Assembly (NCBI GenBank): GCA_013349295.1
Contig: DUZW01000002.1
Coordinates: 62,001-126,000 of the forward strand
DNA length: 64,000 nucleotides
Source of the DNA: Deltaproteobacteria bacterium
Lineage (GTDB): Bacteria > Desulfobacterota > Desulfobulbia > Desulfobulbales > Desulfurivibrionaceae
Reading direction: 5' to 3'
The notes below the pieces were generated by a model. That model saw nothing but the letters and a program-made list of their open reading frames with translations. It was not told the DNA's origin and searched no databases. Of the stretch, positions 8,945-17,919 are shown in pieces. Each line of letters opens with the position of its first letter. The first letter of the stretch is position 1. The translations under genes and the position numbers were made by a program.

Positions 8945-9967
8945 TTATTCCGCGGCTGGCTGAGCGGGCAACTCCTTTTCGACCGGTATATCCGCCCCTA
9001 CCATGAACTCACGGAATTCATCCTCATAGGATGCGTAAGAATGGGGCTTGATGTTGGGATCATTCCACGGATTGATATGCCGGACCATCCGGCTGTTATT
9101 AATCATATTCCGGGTGGGGCTCATGAAAACGCCGGCCATGTGCATCAACTTGCTGAAGGGGAAATAAATCAGCAGAGCACAGACCAGGAAGACATGGATG
9201 AAGAAAATCGGGCTGATTTGCCCGGCAAGGATGGCTGGGGTAAAGGTTGCCAATCCATGGGTCAGTTGCTTGATCGCGACCACATCGGCCCTGAACACAT
9301 AACGCATCAGGATGCCGGTGAGCCCGATGCCGAAGATCAGCAGCAGCGGGAAGTAATCGGCGGGCAGCGAGATGTATCGAATGTTGGGAAGAACCACCCG
9401 GCGGAGAAAGAGAAAAGCGAGGGCGCCGAGGAAGATGGCATCGGTCTGGTAGAAGACCGGCGCGCCGATCTGCATGAAACCGTCGCCGAACTCAAGGGCG
9501 GCGACAAAGCCGGGAACCGGGTCCATGAACAGCCGCATGTGGCGCAGAACAATGACCAGGAAACAGTAGTGGAAGAGCAATGCGAAGAGCCAGAGAAACT
9601 TGCTGGAGCCGTACACCAGCTTGGGGCCTTCGTGTATCTCCGCCTTGGTGTTGCGAAACAGGGAACGGAACAGGAATACCTCCAGGATCATCCTGGCGAT
9701 GACCCCGAGCTTGGTGGAGGGGCAGTCGATCTTGTTCTGCTTGATCCAGGGCAGGGAGTTGGCCTGACCACAGGTGGTCGGAATCCGGAAGGGAACCGGG
9801 GATTTTGCCCAGTGCAACACACGATAGGCAAATCCTCCCAGAAAGAGGGCAAAGGCAAGATAGGGCAAGATTATCCCCACCAGCGCCTGCCCACCCGCCA
9901 CCTGGGCAGCCGCTAGGGCAACCGCGATAAGCGCCAACACTGCGATGAATGGACTCAGGATTCTCAT
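8945..9967 (-). CDS. dsrM: DsrM, NarI-like cytochrome b membrane subunit
   Basis: A 340-residue membrane protein with two N-terminal hydrophobic helices, then a NarI-type bundle with paired histidines (FALLFHYCF, IVLRHMR, KQLTHGL, IFFIHVF) suited to two b hemes. The C-terminal tail is soluble. It should take electrons from menaquinol and pass them to DsrK. It is the first gene of dsrM-K-J-O-P. A 146-bp gap containing an inverted repeat separates it from the RsbRD gene upstream and is the likely operon promoter. Confidence 0.95.
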   Translation of the reverse strand: MRILSPFIAVLALIAVALAAAQVAGGQALVGIILPYLAFALFLGGFAYRVLHWAKSPVPFRIPTTCGQANSLPWIKQNKIDCPSTKLGVIARMILEVFLFRSLFRNTKAEIHEGPKLVYGSSKFLWLFALLFHYCFLVIVLRHMRLFMDPVPGFVAALEFGDGFMQIGAPVFYQTDAIFLGALAFLFLRRVVLPNIRYISLPADYFPLLLIFGIGLTGILMRYVFRADVVAIKQLTHGLATFTPAILAGQISPIFFIHVFLVCALLIYFPFSKLMHMAGVFMSPTRNMINNSRMVRHINPWNDPNIKPHSYASYEDEFREFMVGADIPVEKELPAQPAAE

Positions 9968-10064
9968 TTACTGTTACCTCGCATCAAGTTTAGGATCCGC
10001 AGCGGAACAACCTTCGCCGTTAGCCTTGCAGTGCTTTGGGCATTCCGTTACGCGTCTTTATGCC

Positions 10065-10090
10065 GTTCTTGCCGTGACAACGACAAGAAC
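10065..10090. promoter_or_regulatory. Near-perfect 26-bp inverted repeat upstream of dsrM
   Basis: Arms GTTCTTGCCGT and ACGACAAGAAC are complementary at 10 of 11 positions around a GACA centre. It lies about 100 bp upstream of the dsrM start, in the gap between the RsbRD gene and dsrM. It could be an operator for a dimeric regulator or a hairpin in the leader. A T-run follows only on the plus strand, where no gene ends, so a terminator role is unlikely. Confidence 0.45.
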
Positions 10091-10113
10091 ATTTTTTAGT
10101 TACAAAGGCTAGT

Positions 10114-10659
10114 TTACACAACTATGGGTTTGAGCTCCGCCTTCCGGGCGGTATTTCCGTCCATCAACTTCGAAGGGCAACCCCCATCCGTTATGATGTG
10201 GTTTCCGCTTTTTAACTCCGCCAGCCGAGTCTGGTAAAGCCTTTCCCGGCATGCGGCATACAGATCAAACAGAGTGTAGGCCAGGATATCCACTTTTTCC
10301 TCAAAAACATGCCACCCTTCCAAATCGGCGACCTTCTCCTGCCTGCAAAAATCCTTTACGACACCCTTCAAGATGTATGCCATGGAGACCGCTTCGGAAG
10401 GAATAAATGTCTGCACCGCCCGGATCAGCACCATCTGCTCAAGGGAATCGACGATCCCTTCCGTGGTGTTTTTCTCGAAGAGAAGGGCATAGACTGTCCA
10501 CAGGGTGTTTTTCACCGCACAGCCCACCGGATTGGCAAACTGATTCTTCCCTTTCTTGAAAATCATGGCGGCATCAGGAGGATAGGTGGCCAGAACCTGA
10601 TCGGCCCAGCTGTCCAGAATCTCGCCTTTTCGGTCTATCAGCAGCTCCGCAAGCAACAT
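10114..10659 (-). CDS. RsbRD N-terminal-domain protein linked to dsrMKJOP
   Basis: An all-helical protein of about 181 residues matching the RsbRD (RsbT co-antagonist) N-terminal domain: LIDRKGEILDSWADQVLATYP at the start, then FANPVGCAV, and helices with the conserved VRIRAVQ-like segment (LIRAVQTF). Standalone RsbRD genes are a recurrent neighbour of dsrMKJOP in sulfate reducers, where their role is unproven; a sensory role with redox-active or heme-type ligands has been suggested for the fold. The start at 10659 is chosen because a G-rich purine tract precedes it. The longer frame adds an N-terminus that does not look like the family. Confidence 0.8.
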   Translation of the reverse strand: MLLAELLIDRKGEILDSWADQVLATYPPDAAMIFKKGKNQFANPVGCAVKNTLWTVYALLFEKNTTEGIVDSLEQMVLIRAVQTFIPSEAVSMAYILKGVVKDFCRQEKVADLEGWHVFEEKVDILAYTLFDLYAACRERLYQTRLAELKSGNHIITDGGCPSKLMDGNTARKAELKPIVV

Positions 10660-10793
10660 CCCTTCCCCCCCCAAGCACCTTATTCCGTTAAATAAAAATA
10701 TACATCCTGAATGACCATTCAGAATATGAAAGGCATTGGTAGCATGTTTCAATCCAGATTTCAACAAGAAAAACGTTGAGGGAATGAGGCTGA

Positions 10794-11216
10794 TCAGGAG
10801 ATGGTGTCGAGCAGAATACCTGCTTCCTGCTGGAGGTTTTTGAGGAGAACCGGCAGGTCGTTGAGGTCAATTACCACGTCGCCGATAATGGAGCATTGAT
10901 CGCTGCCGGTACAATCATAAACATCAAGGGAATAGCCGTGCTCATCTTTGATGAGCACCAGATGGATGAGGATTTTTTGGTTTTCAAGGTGGGTGTTTAC
11001 CTGTTCCACCAGATGCCGCACCTCGGCTTCTTCGGCCGAGGGGAAAGGTGATTGTTTATGTTCTTGGCGTGTATCTTTGTCCCGTTGCCATTCGCGTTTG
11101 AAGGCGCCGATCCGAGCCACCGGAGCGAGACCGTCAATGGGATCGACTTTTTTTTCCGAGCGATAGGGGTCGATTCGTATTGGTCTTGGAAACTTGATCT
11201 CATCGGAAATAACCAT
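10794..11216 (-). CDS. Small protein with FlaG-like C-terminal half (hypothetical)
   Basis: 140 residues. The first ~60 are charged and probably unstructured. The rest (VEQVNTHLENQKILIHLVLI, then a short beta-like segment and LLKNLQQEAG) resembles the FlaG fold, in which a helix is followed by a small beta-sheet. The similarity is by eye and weak. GGGGGAGACA before the ATG supports translation. FlaG-like proteins influence flagellar filament length; a link to motility is only a guess here. It could equally be an unrelated small regulator. Confidence 0.6.
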   Translation of the reverse strand: MVISDEIKFPRPIRIDPYRSEKKVDPIDGLAPVARIGAFKREWQRDKDTRQEHKQSPFPSAEEAEVRHLVEQVNTHLENQKILIHLVLIKDEHGYSLDVYDCTGSDQCSIIGDVVIDLNDLPVLLKNLQQEAGILLDTIS

Positions 11217-11334
11217 TGTCTCCCCCCGTGGCTGTTTCCTTATCCAACGTTAATGCTTCTCCTTAATATTCCGTTACAATACCCATCGACATTATGAACG
11301 CCGAACAATAGTATTTTCGCTTTTGCCTTTTGTC

Positions 11335-12258
11335 CTAAATTTCTCTTTCCACTCCTTCCCTGGCAAAAAAAATCTCCGTACTGCCTTCCCCTGGCCGGAC
11401 GCAATATTGTTCAGACAAGGCGTCGATCTGGTCATCGGTGCGCATGGGATCGTGATGAAACAGGGCCAGGGCTTTTACCCCGGCCCGTTTGGCCGCGGCA
11501 ACGGCATGCTCATACGAAGAATGCCCCCAGCCCACGAATTTGGCGATGTACTCCTCATGGGTGTACTGGGTGTCATGCACCAAAAGATCCACCCCGGAAA
11601 AAAACTGTTCCAAAACTCCATTCTGTTCCTGGGCCACCAGTTCGCCCTCGGTGGCCATGCCCTGGTCATAGGAGGGGTCTTCCGGGTCCGTGCAGAAAAG
11701 GTTGCGGAACGGCTCGGTATCATAGGCCGTGCATACCGTTTTTCCTTGCCAGGCAAATCGGTAGCCGAGGCAGAGGATGGGATGATTTAAATATTTTGCG
11801 GTCACGGTTATCCCGTCACCAAGATCGAACTCCCCTTCCTTAAGATCAAGATATTCGATCTTTGCGGCCAGTTCTGCCTGGCGAACCGGGAAATATCGGT
11901 ATGTCAACTGGCCACCAACAATCTTTTCCAGGGTGTCGCCTTCAAAACTGACCGGGCCATGGACCCTGATGGTACTGCCCGGCACATAGATAGGGGTGAA
12001 GAAGGGAAATCCCATGATATGATCCCAGTGGGTATGGGTCAAAAAAATATCTGTGGTGATAGGCCCCTTCTTAAAATCGTTGGCCATCATAAAGTTGCCC
12101 AGTTCCCGAATGCCGGAACCGGCATCAATGATGATGAGACGATTGATTTCCGGGAAACGCAGCTCAATGCAGGCGGTGTTCCCGCCATACTTCATGGTTT
12201 TTGCCCCGGGACAGGGAATCGAACCCCGGACCCCCCAGAATTTGATCCGCATGCTCAT
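11335..12258 (-). CDS. Metallo-beta-lactamase-fold hydrolase
   Basis: About 307 residues. The motif THTHWDH (H75, H77, D79, H80) supplies the first zinc site, and later histidines (LNHPILCLGYRF, HDTQYTHEEY, LFHHDP) supply the rest, as in the Lactamase_B_2-type hydrolases that open with FWGVRGSIP. The start at 12258 overlaps the stop of the HDOD gene by four bases (ATGA), and a G-rich tract precedes it, so the two are translationally coupled. The family often sits beside two-component or HDOD genes. Its substrate is unknown; a cyclic nucleotide or phosphodiester is possible but unsupported. Confidence 0.85.
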   Translation of the reverse strand: MSMRIKFWGVRGSIPCPGAKTMKYGGNTACIELRFPEINRLIIIDAGSGIRELGNFMMANDFKKGPITTDIFLTHTHWDHIMGFPFFTPIYVPGSTIRVHGPVSFEGDTLEKIVGGQLTYRYFPVRQAELAAKIEYLDLKEGEFDLGDGITVTAKYLNHPILCLGYRFAWQGKTVCTAYDTEPFRNLFCTDPEDPSYDQGMATEGELVAQEQNGVLEQFFSGVDLLVHDTQYTHEEYIAKFVGWGHSSYEHAVAAAKRAGVKALALFHHDPMRTDDQIDALSEQYCVRPGEGSTEIFFAREGVEREI

Positions 12259-13151
12259 TGTGCCCCCCTGGCGACCTGGAGAAAAATCTGAGCCTTTTCG
12301 ATTTCCTGTTGCACCACCATGTGCAGACTTGAAAGATCGCGCCATTTAAGGCCGACCAGGCTAAGTAGTTCGTTGACTCTGGACATGTCCGGATAGCGAT
12401 CTCCGGCCGAGCCCACGTCGAAAAGATTGGCGTAAGTGTTTGCCAGGGCCACCACAGCAATGAGCTGCCGGTTATCTGCCGCGGCCTTTTCCGGTGCGTG
12501 GTGAAAGCGGAGCAGTTCGGTGAGAGTCTGGTTGAGCTGCCATTTTTCGGCGATCATCTTCCCTGCCAGACCGTGATCAAAGCCCAACAGTATCTCCTCG
12601 GCTCTCGGCAATGGCCCCTGCTCAATTCCGGACAATTCCAAGGCCTGTCGGTATTCCTCGGCAAAACAATTGTTCAGCGGGATTTTTCCCAGATCATGGA
12701 GCAGCCCGGCAACAAAGAATTCCTCCTGCATCATGCCGGGGATTTTCTTCACCCCGGCCAAGGCCTTGGCCATGACCCCGACACAGAGGGAGTGGGTCCA
12801 GAACTCATCCATGGACAGCGAGCGAAAGGAGTCTTCCCGCCCCATGCTGCCCAGGACCGCGGTACTCAAGGCCAGGTTTTTCACGGTGTTAATCCCGAGC
12901 ATGATGATCGCCCGGGTGAGGGAACTGATCTGATTGGGCAGGGAATAATAGGCTGAATTGATGAGCTTAAGCACCTGTCCGGTCAGGACCGGGTCCAGGG
13001 CAATGACCCGGTTCAGGTCGTTGGCCGAGGTGCTGGGGCGATTACAGACCTCCAGAACCTTTGTCACCGTGGTGGACAGGCTCGGCATCCGCTCGATATA
13101 TTTCCGGATCAGCGCGAAGCGCTGTTCGTTTGTCAGGGGAACCCCGGGCAT
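12255..13151 (-). CDS. HDOD-domain signalling protein
   Basis: 298 residues made almost entirely of one HDOD domain: PVLTGQVLKLINSAYYSLP, SLTRAIIMLG, then AGLLHDLGKIPLN and FDHGLAG, which keep parts of the HD signature. HDOD proteins usually lack phosphodiesterase activity and act as output or scaffold modules in motility and stress signalling. It overlaps the metallo-beta-lactamase gene by four bases. A second, shorter HDOD gene lies at 45493-46323 and overlaps a GspE-like ATPase. Confidence 0.9.
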   Translation of the reverse strand: MPGVPLTNEQRFALIRKYIERMPSLSTTVTKVLEVCNRPSTSANDLNRVIALDPVLTGQVLKLINSAYYSLPNQISSLTRAIIMLGINTVKNLALSTAVLGSMGREDSFRSLSMDEFWTHSLCVGVMAKALAGVKKIPGMMQEEFFVAGLLHDLGKIPLNNCFAEEYRQALELSGIEQGPLPRAEEILLGFDHGLAGKMIAEKWQLNQTLTELLRFHHAPEKAAADNRQLIAVVALANTYANLFDVGSAGDRYPDMSRVNELLSLVGLKWRDLSSLHMVVQQEIEKAQIFLQVARGAQ

Positions 13152-13352
13152 CAGCAGAACCTATTGGTATAGTTGAGCAACCATTGCGAACTTATCTCTT
13201 ATTCCGTGACCGTCGCCATTGTCAATGTTTCGCCATGACTCCTCGCGCGGTTAACACTGGTGCCGTTTTGGTCAGCCAAGAAAAAAGAGAGCTGGTTGCC
13301 ACGGCTTGGTTCATAGTAGCTGAGGCTGACCGTGCGGTCAAGGAGGGGTCGA

Positions 13353-13556
13353 TTAACAATTGTGCTTAACCAAAAAATCACGCACCATTTCGTTCATGAT
13401 CTCGATTCTGGACCTGCCGGTTTCATGGACAATAATCCAGACGCAGCGTTGAAAGGCGCGAAAAAGATCCTGGTCCACCTGAAGGGTCAACCGTTGGGTT
13501 TCTCCTGCGGCATCCGTATTCTGGTGCGGTTCGTCATCCAGACCCAAGGTCAGCAT
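13353..13556 (-). CDS. Small ribbon-helix-helix-like protein
   Basis: 67 residues. The segment RLTLQVDQDLFRAFQRCV, followed by a turn and SRIEIMNEMVRDFLVKH, fits a beta strand plus two helices as in MetJ/Arc-type regulators. AGGAAGG directly precedes the ATG, and the gene overlaps the hisA stop by seven bases, so it is probably co-translated with hisA. No toxin partner lies next to it. Assignment as a DNA-binding protein is inference from pattern only. Confidence 0.6.
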   Translation of the reverse strand: MLTLGLDDEPHQNTDAAGETQRLTLQVDQDLFRAFQRCVWIIVHETGRSRIEIMNEMVRDFLVKHNC

Positions 13557-14320
13557 CCTTCCTGTCTATTAAAGGCAACCGCCTCGGCATAGGTGACACC
13601 GCTGCCACCGAAGATATCGAGAGCGCTGCCGATGGTGGCGTCCAAGCGATTATGCCCCAGTTCCTTGACCCGGTAAAGATCGGCAAGGCTTTTTACCCCG
13701 CCCGCATAGGTGGTGGGAATAGGGCTAAAACGGCCGAGCAGCGCGGTCAGCTCTTCCTCAATCCCGGCGCATTTGCCTTCAACGTCAACGGCGTGGATCA
13801 AAAACTCATGACAATGGCCGGCAAAATACCCGAGGGACTGCTCGGAAACCGTCACCTGGGTGAACTTCTGCCACCGGTCGGTGACGATATAGTAGGCATC
13901 ACCTTTCTTTCGGCAGCTCAGATCAAGGACCAACCGTTCCTTGCCCACGGCCCGGACCAGCTCGGCAAGCCGGTCCTCATGCACCATCCCGTCCTTGAAC
14001 ACCGCCGAGGTGACGATAACCGCGCTTGCCCCCTGATCCAACCAATGGGCGGCATTGTCCGCCGTAATCCCGCCGCCCACCTGCAATCCTCCGGGGAAGG
14101 CCTGCAAGGCATCGGTCGCCGCTGCTTCGTTGCCCGGGCCCAACATGATCACATGGCCGCCGAACAGCCCATCATGCTTATACATGGCGGCATAATGGGA
14201 GGCCGGCTGGTCCGAGGCAAAATTGGTGGTCAGGCGCTCCTGCTGACCGTCGGAGAGGCTGGAGCCGACAATCTGCTTTACCCTCCCCTGGTGGAGGTCA
14301 ATACACGGTCTGAATTTCAT
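13550..14320 (-). CDS. hisA: Eukaryote-type HisA (ProFAR isomerase)
   Basis: A 256-residue (beta/alpha)8-barrel isomerase of histidine biosynthesis that converts ProFAR to PRFAR. The catalytic aspartates are D8 (PCIDLHQGRVKQIVG) and D133 (LVLDLSCRK). Phosphate-binding loops appear as LQVGGGI, TYAGGVKS and TIGSALDIFGG. The pattern, notably KQIVGSSL, HVIMLGPGN, DLSCRK and FLIHAVDVEG, matches fungal and plant HIS6 rather than ordinary bacterial HisA. No other his gene is nearby. The downstream small gene overlaps its stop. Confidence 0.9.
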   Translation of the reverse strand: MKFRPCIDLHQGRVKQIVGSSLSDGQQERLTTNFASDQPASHYAAMYKHDGLFGGHVIMLGPGNEAAATDALQAFPGGLQVGGGITADNAAHWLDQGASAVIVTSAVFKDGMVHEDRLAELVRAVGKERLVLDLSCRKKGDAYYIVTDRWQKFTQVTVSEQSLGYFAGHCHEFLIHAVDVEGKCAGIEEELTALLGRFSPIPTTYAGGVKSLADLYRVKELGHNRLDATIGSALDIFGGSGVTYAEAVAFNRQEGC

Positions 14321-14400
14321 AGGGTCTCATTTGTCTTGGAATAACTGGTTATTTTTTTCGGAAAGAGTAGCCTTTTCTCCGGAAAAAGGTCAATAAAAAT

Positions 14401-14433
14401 GGACTTGCAAAAAAGGAAAAAGGTCGCAAGTCC
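14401..14433 (-). terminator. Hairpin with U-rich tail upstream of hisA (possible second terminator)
   Basis: A perfect 8-bp stem GGACTTGC/GCAAGTCC with a 17-base loop is followed on the minus strand by ATTTTTATT. It lies about 80 bp upstream of the hisA start and downstream of the better terminator at 14501. The long loop makes it a weak terminator; it may instead act in the hisA leader. Confidence 0.4.
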
Positions 14434-14500
14434 GTAAACAAAATCAAAGAGTTGCAACCTGATAACCACAGTGATCGCCGCTTGTTACGATTGCACCAAT

Positions 14501-14532
14501 AAAAAAGGTGGGCAGCTTGCGCCGTCCACCTT
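14501..14532 (-). terminator. Rho-independent terminator after the P-loop ATPase gene
   Basis: On the minus strand an imperfect stem AAGGTGGACGGC with GCTGCCCACCTT around GCAA is followed by six T residues. It is located 33 bp past the ATPase stop. Confidence 0.8.
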
Positions 14533-14564
14533 CTGTGAATCCATCTGTTACTCCGGGGAAACGA

Positions 14565-15278
14565 TTAGTTGCAATCTTCCCTGATCATAAAGGTCCTGGA
14601 ATCAAGCTTGAGAAGCTTGCCGCATTTGCTGACCGCAGCAGACCCCTTGACAATTTTCAGGTCGATGCAGTCGCTTTTCGGAACCGGGTGGAAAAGAACA
14701 ATAGTATTGAAAAGATCTTCCACGGCGTTACAGGGAGCCGGCACTCCGGCTGGGCTCAGAACTTCACTTGTCTCGTCGCGCACAGCGGAAAACCAGATCT
14801 GCAGATCCATGCTCTTAGCCAGTTCCCGCATTCCTTCCAGCACCGTGCGGTCGGTATGGCCAAAGTCAAGGCCGTCAACCACCATGCAGCTGGGCTTGAT
14901 GACGTTCTGCTGCACAAGATCATGCAACCGCTCTTCCAGTTTGGCCAAGCTGAACCTGGACTCGTTGAAAGTGATGATCATCCGGTTATGCATGATCGAG
15001 TCATGGATTTCCCCGGCGTTATCGAGCTTGCAGCACTCGGCAATATCCTTGAACATGTCGTCGTACCAGAGCTTGGTCTTGTCCAGGCTCTGACCGACAC
15101 TGACATGGACAACCTGCTTGTCCTGCAAAAGGCTGTCCAGGGCGATCTGCACCAGCAGGGCAGTTTTGCCCACACCGGCTCGCGCCATGACCAACCCCAT
15201 CCGGCTTGATTCCTTGGCATCGCTTTCACCCTTCAGGTGGCGGATGGGATTCTTTTCAATCAGGTCTTGTTTCTGCAT
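14565..15278 (-). CDS. Orphan RecA/KaiC-like P-loop ATPase (hypothetical)
   Basis: 237 residues. Walker A is MARAGVGKTALL near residue 31-42, and a Walker B-like strand CMVVDGLD lies near residue 130-137. The arrangement resembles RecA/RadA/DnaB-type ATPases, but no zinc finger, Lon-like or DNA-binding domain is attached. The N-terminal 25 residues are charged. An AGGATACCGCC stretch precedes the ATG. It is flanked by fusA upstream and its own terminator. Similar stand-alone proteins occur in delta-type sulfate and metal reducers, to my recollection. Function is unknown. Confidence 0.7.
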   Translation of the reverse strand: MQKQDLIEKNPIRHLKGESDAKESSRMGLVMARAGVGKTALLVQIALDSLLQDKQVVHVSVGQSLDKTKLWYDDMFKDIAECCKLDNAGEIHDSIMHNRMIITFNESRFSLAKLEERLHDLVQQNVIKPSCMVVDGLDFGHTDRTVLEGMRELAKSMDLQIWFSAVRDETSEVLSPAGVPAPCNAVEDLFNTIVLFHPVPKSDCIDLKIVKGSAAVSKCGKLLKLDSRTFMIREDCN

Positions 15279-15315
15279 GGCGGTATCCTATTTTTGTAGT
15301 AACTACTCGGTCAGC

Positions 15316-15350
15316 TAGACTGAAGTGTACTCAAATCAACCTTCAGTCTA
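15316..15350. other. Ten-bp inverted repeat just after fusA
   Basis: TAGACTGAAG and CTTCAGTCTA form a perfect 10-bp stem around a 15-base loop. It starts 14 bp beyond the fusA stop and 38 bp before the P-loop ATPase start. No T-run follows on the minus strand, so it is not a classical terminator. It may be an operator for the downstream gene or an mRNA-end stabiliser. Confidence 0.45.
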
Positions 15351-15363
15351 TCCACCTGGGTCG

Positions 15364-17442
15364 TTAAGATTTTTTGTTTTTCTGGGCCTTGACGATCAAC
15401 TCTTCGGCAACGCTCTTGGGCACCTGTCTGTAGGTGGCAAATTCCATGGTGAATTCCGCCTTACCCTGGGTCAGGGAACGAAGATCGGTTGAATAGCCGA
15501 ACATCTCGGAAAGCGGAACCTCGGCCTCGATGACCGTGTAGGCATCTTCCTCGTTAGTGCCTATAATCATGCCGCGCCGCTGGTTCAGGCTGCCCATGAT
15601 CGAGCCCTGGAATTCGGAAGGACCTTCAACCGCGACCTTCATGATGGGCTCCATGATTACCGGCTTGGCCTTCATGTATGCCTCTTTGAAACCGCCCATG
15701 GCGGCCAACTGGAAGGCGATATCCGAGGAGTCCACGGCATGGGAGGCGCCGTCGTTGATGGCGCAGCGGACGCCGGTGACATGGGCGCCGACGAGAGCAC
15801 CCTTGTCCAGGCATTTCTGGAAGCCCTTGTCGCAAGAGGGGATGTATTCACGGGGCACGGAACCGCCGACGATCTGATCGACGAATTCGTATTCACCCTC
15901 TTCCATGGGCTCGATGTAACCGGCAACCCGACCGAACTGTCCGGAACCACCAGTCTGCTTCTTGTGGGTGTAGTTGAACTCGGCCCGCTGGGTGATGGTT
16001 TCGCGGTAGGCAACCTGGGGCGCGCCCACGGTGACCTCGGCCTTGTATTCGCGCTTCATCCGCTCGACGTATACGTCAAGATGCAGCTCGCCCATGCCGG
16101 AGATGATGGTTTCCAGGGTTTCCTGATCCACATAGGTCTTGAAGGTGGGGTCTTCCTTGGTAAAACGGTTCAGAGCCTTGGACATGTTGTCTTGGGCCTT
16201 GTTGTCGACCGGGGTGATGGAGAGCGAAATAACCGGGGCAGGCACATGCATGGAGGTCATGGAAAAGTTATAATCGCTGCCGCTGGTGAAGGTGTCGCCG
16301 GAAGCGCAGTCGATGCCGAACAGGGCGACGATATCGCCGGCCCCTGCCTCATCAATCTCTTCCATATCGTCGGAATGCATCCGCACCAGACGGCCGACCT
16401 TGGCCTTCTTGCCGGTACGGACATTGACGATGGAATCACCTTTTTTCAGGGTGCCCTGGTAAGTCCGCACATAGGTGAGCTGTCCGTACCGGCCATCCTC
16501 AAGTTTGAAGGCCAGGGCCAGCAAGGGATCGCTTGAGATGTTGGTCACCTTGACCTCGGCTTCGTCATGATCCAGATCCAGGGCGAAGTTTTCAACATCG
16601 GTGGGGCAGGGCAGATAGGAAACTACCGCATCCAGCAGGAGCTGTACTCCTTTGTTTTTGTAGGCAGTACCCATCATTACCGGGGTAAAGGCAAGGTCCA
16701 GCGTTCCCTTGCGGATCGCGGCCATGATCATTTCCTCGGTGGGGGTGCCTTCAAGCACCGCCTCCATCAATTCATCGGAAAACATGGAGACCGCGTCCAG
16801 CATCTCTTCCCGTTTGATATCGCACTCTTCCTGGTACTGGGCGGGAATCTCCTCTTCGCGGATCTTGTCGCCGTTTTCCCCGTCAAAATAGACGGCTTTC
16901 ATCCGGACCAGATCGATGAGTCCCTGCATGTCGCCTTCGAGGCCCATGGGAACCTGGATGGGTACGGCGTTAAGGCCCAGTTTGTCACGCAACTGTTTGA
17001 TAACTTTATCCGGATTGGCGCCGGTCCGGTCGCATTTATTGATAAAGGCCACCCGGGGAACCCGATAACGGGTCATCTGCCGGTTAACCGTGATGGACTG
17101 GGACTGTACGCCGCCTACGGAGCAGAGGATCAGTACCGCGCCGTCGAGAACCCGCAGGGCCCGCTCAACCTCGATGGTGAAATCCACATGGCCGGGGGTA
17201 TCGATGATGTTGATGGCATGGTTCTTCCAGTCGCAATAGGTCGCGGCGGAACAGATGGTGATGCCGCGCTCCCGCTCCAGTTCCATGGAGTCCATTTTGG
17301 CGCCGACGCCGTCCTTGCCGCGCACTTCATGAATCGCATGAATACGCTGGGTATAAAAAAGAATGCGCTCGGTCAGGGTGGTTTTCCCCGAGTCGATATG
17401 GGCGCTGATTCCAATATTGCGGACTTTCGTAATGTCTCTCAT
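15364..17442 (-). CDS. fusA: Elongation factor G, mitochondrial-EFG1-like (spdEFG) type
   Basis: 692 residues with all EF-G domains. G1 is AHIDSGKTT (14-22), switch II is DTPGHVDF and the base-specificity motif is NKCD. Domain IV carries the loop [10 protein letters not shown]-like segment and [14 protein letters not shown], and domain V closes the protein. It catalyses ribosome translocation with GTP hydrolysis. HIDSGKTT in place of HIDAGKTT, and [12 protein letters not shown], are marks of the spirochaete/planctomycete/delta EF-G subfamily related to mitochondrial EFG1; such genomes often split translocation and recycling between two EF-Gs. The gene is alone, not in a str operon, which fits that subfamily. 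The Shine-Dalgarno is weak and distant. Confidence 0.92.
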   Translation of the reverse strand: MRDITKVRNIGISAHIDSGKTTLTERILFYTQRIHAIHEVRGKDGVGAKMDSMELERERGITICSAATYCDWKNHAINIIDTPGHVDFTIEVERALRVLDGAVLILCSVGGVQSQSITVNRQMTRYRVPRVAFINKCDRTGANPDKVIKQLRDKLGLNAVPIQVPMGLEGDMQGLIDLVRMKAVYFDGENGDKIREEEIPAQYQEECDIKREEMLDAVSMFSDELMEAVLEGTPTEEMIMAAIRKGTLDLAFTPVMMGTAYKNKGVQLLLDAVVSYLPCPTDVENFALDLDHDEAEVKVTNISSDPLLALAFKLEDGRYGQLTYVRTYQGTLKKGDSIVNVRTGKKAKVGRLVRMHSDDMEEIDEAGAGDIVALFGIDCASGDTFTSGSDYNFSMTSMHVPAPVISLSITPVDNKAQDNMSKALNRFTKEDPTFKTYVDQETLETIISGMGELHLDVYVERMKREYKAEVTVGAPQVAYRETITQRAEFNYTHKKQTGGSGQFGRVAGYIEPMEEGEYEFVDQIVGGSVPREYIPSCDKGFQKCLDKGALVGAHVTGVRCAINDGASHAVDSSDIAFQLAAMGGFKEAYMKAKPVIMEPIMKVAVEGPSEFQGSIMGSLNQRRGMIIGTNEEDAYTVIEAEVPLSEMFGYSTDLRSLTQGKAEFTMEFATYRQVPKSVAEELIVKAQKNKKS

Positions 17443-17919
17443 GGTAAATTTTCCACTCCATTCGTGCAGTTGCGCGGTTACGCCTGGCGCCGGTCAAGGC
17501 ACCATACCTTGGCAAACCGGCATTAAGCCGTCGTTAACAAATAACTTGCTCATCATCTGCCCGCAAGCGGCATAACTCGCCGTAACGAAGGCCAAGAAAG
17601 TACAGGTTATTTTTGTAACGGCTACTAAAAAACAGCCCGTGTCCGGGGCCGCATGGACAGTCTTTTTCAGAACCGGCACTTTTACCCTTAAGCCCTTCCG
17701 CTGTCAAGGGAAAAATTCGGCGCATTCGCACGCAGTTACTCGTAACGACAAGGGAGAAATCCAGGGACGATGGGTAAAGGAAATGCAAGCAAGTAAAGGC
17801 AGGGTTCTTCTCGTCGGAGCAGCGGATTATTCACCGGTTAACAGTCCATCAGCTTGAATCGGAAATCCCACGACCTTTTCCTGCGGGAGATCAAGCTTGC
17901 TCAAGTTTTCCCGGCCCGA
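17443..17919. other. Intergenic region upstream of fusA, no gene seen
   Basis: About 477 bp between the fusA start and the end of the diguanylate cyclase gene. Short open frames in it lack ribosome-binding sites and any recognisable protein pattern. It should contain the fusA promoter and leader. I see no clear terminator or riboswitch. Confidence 0.5.
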
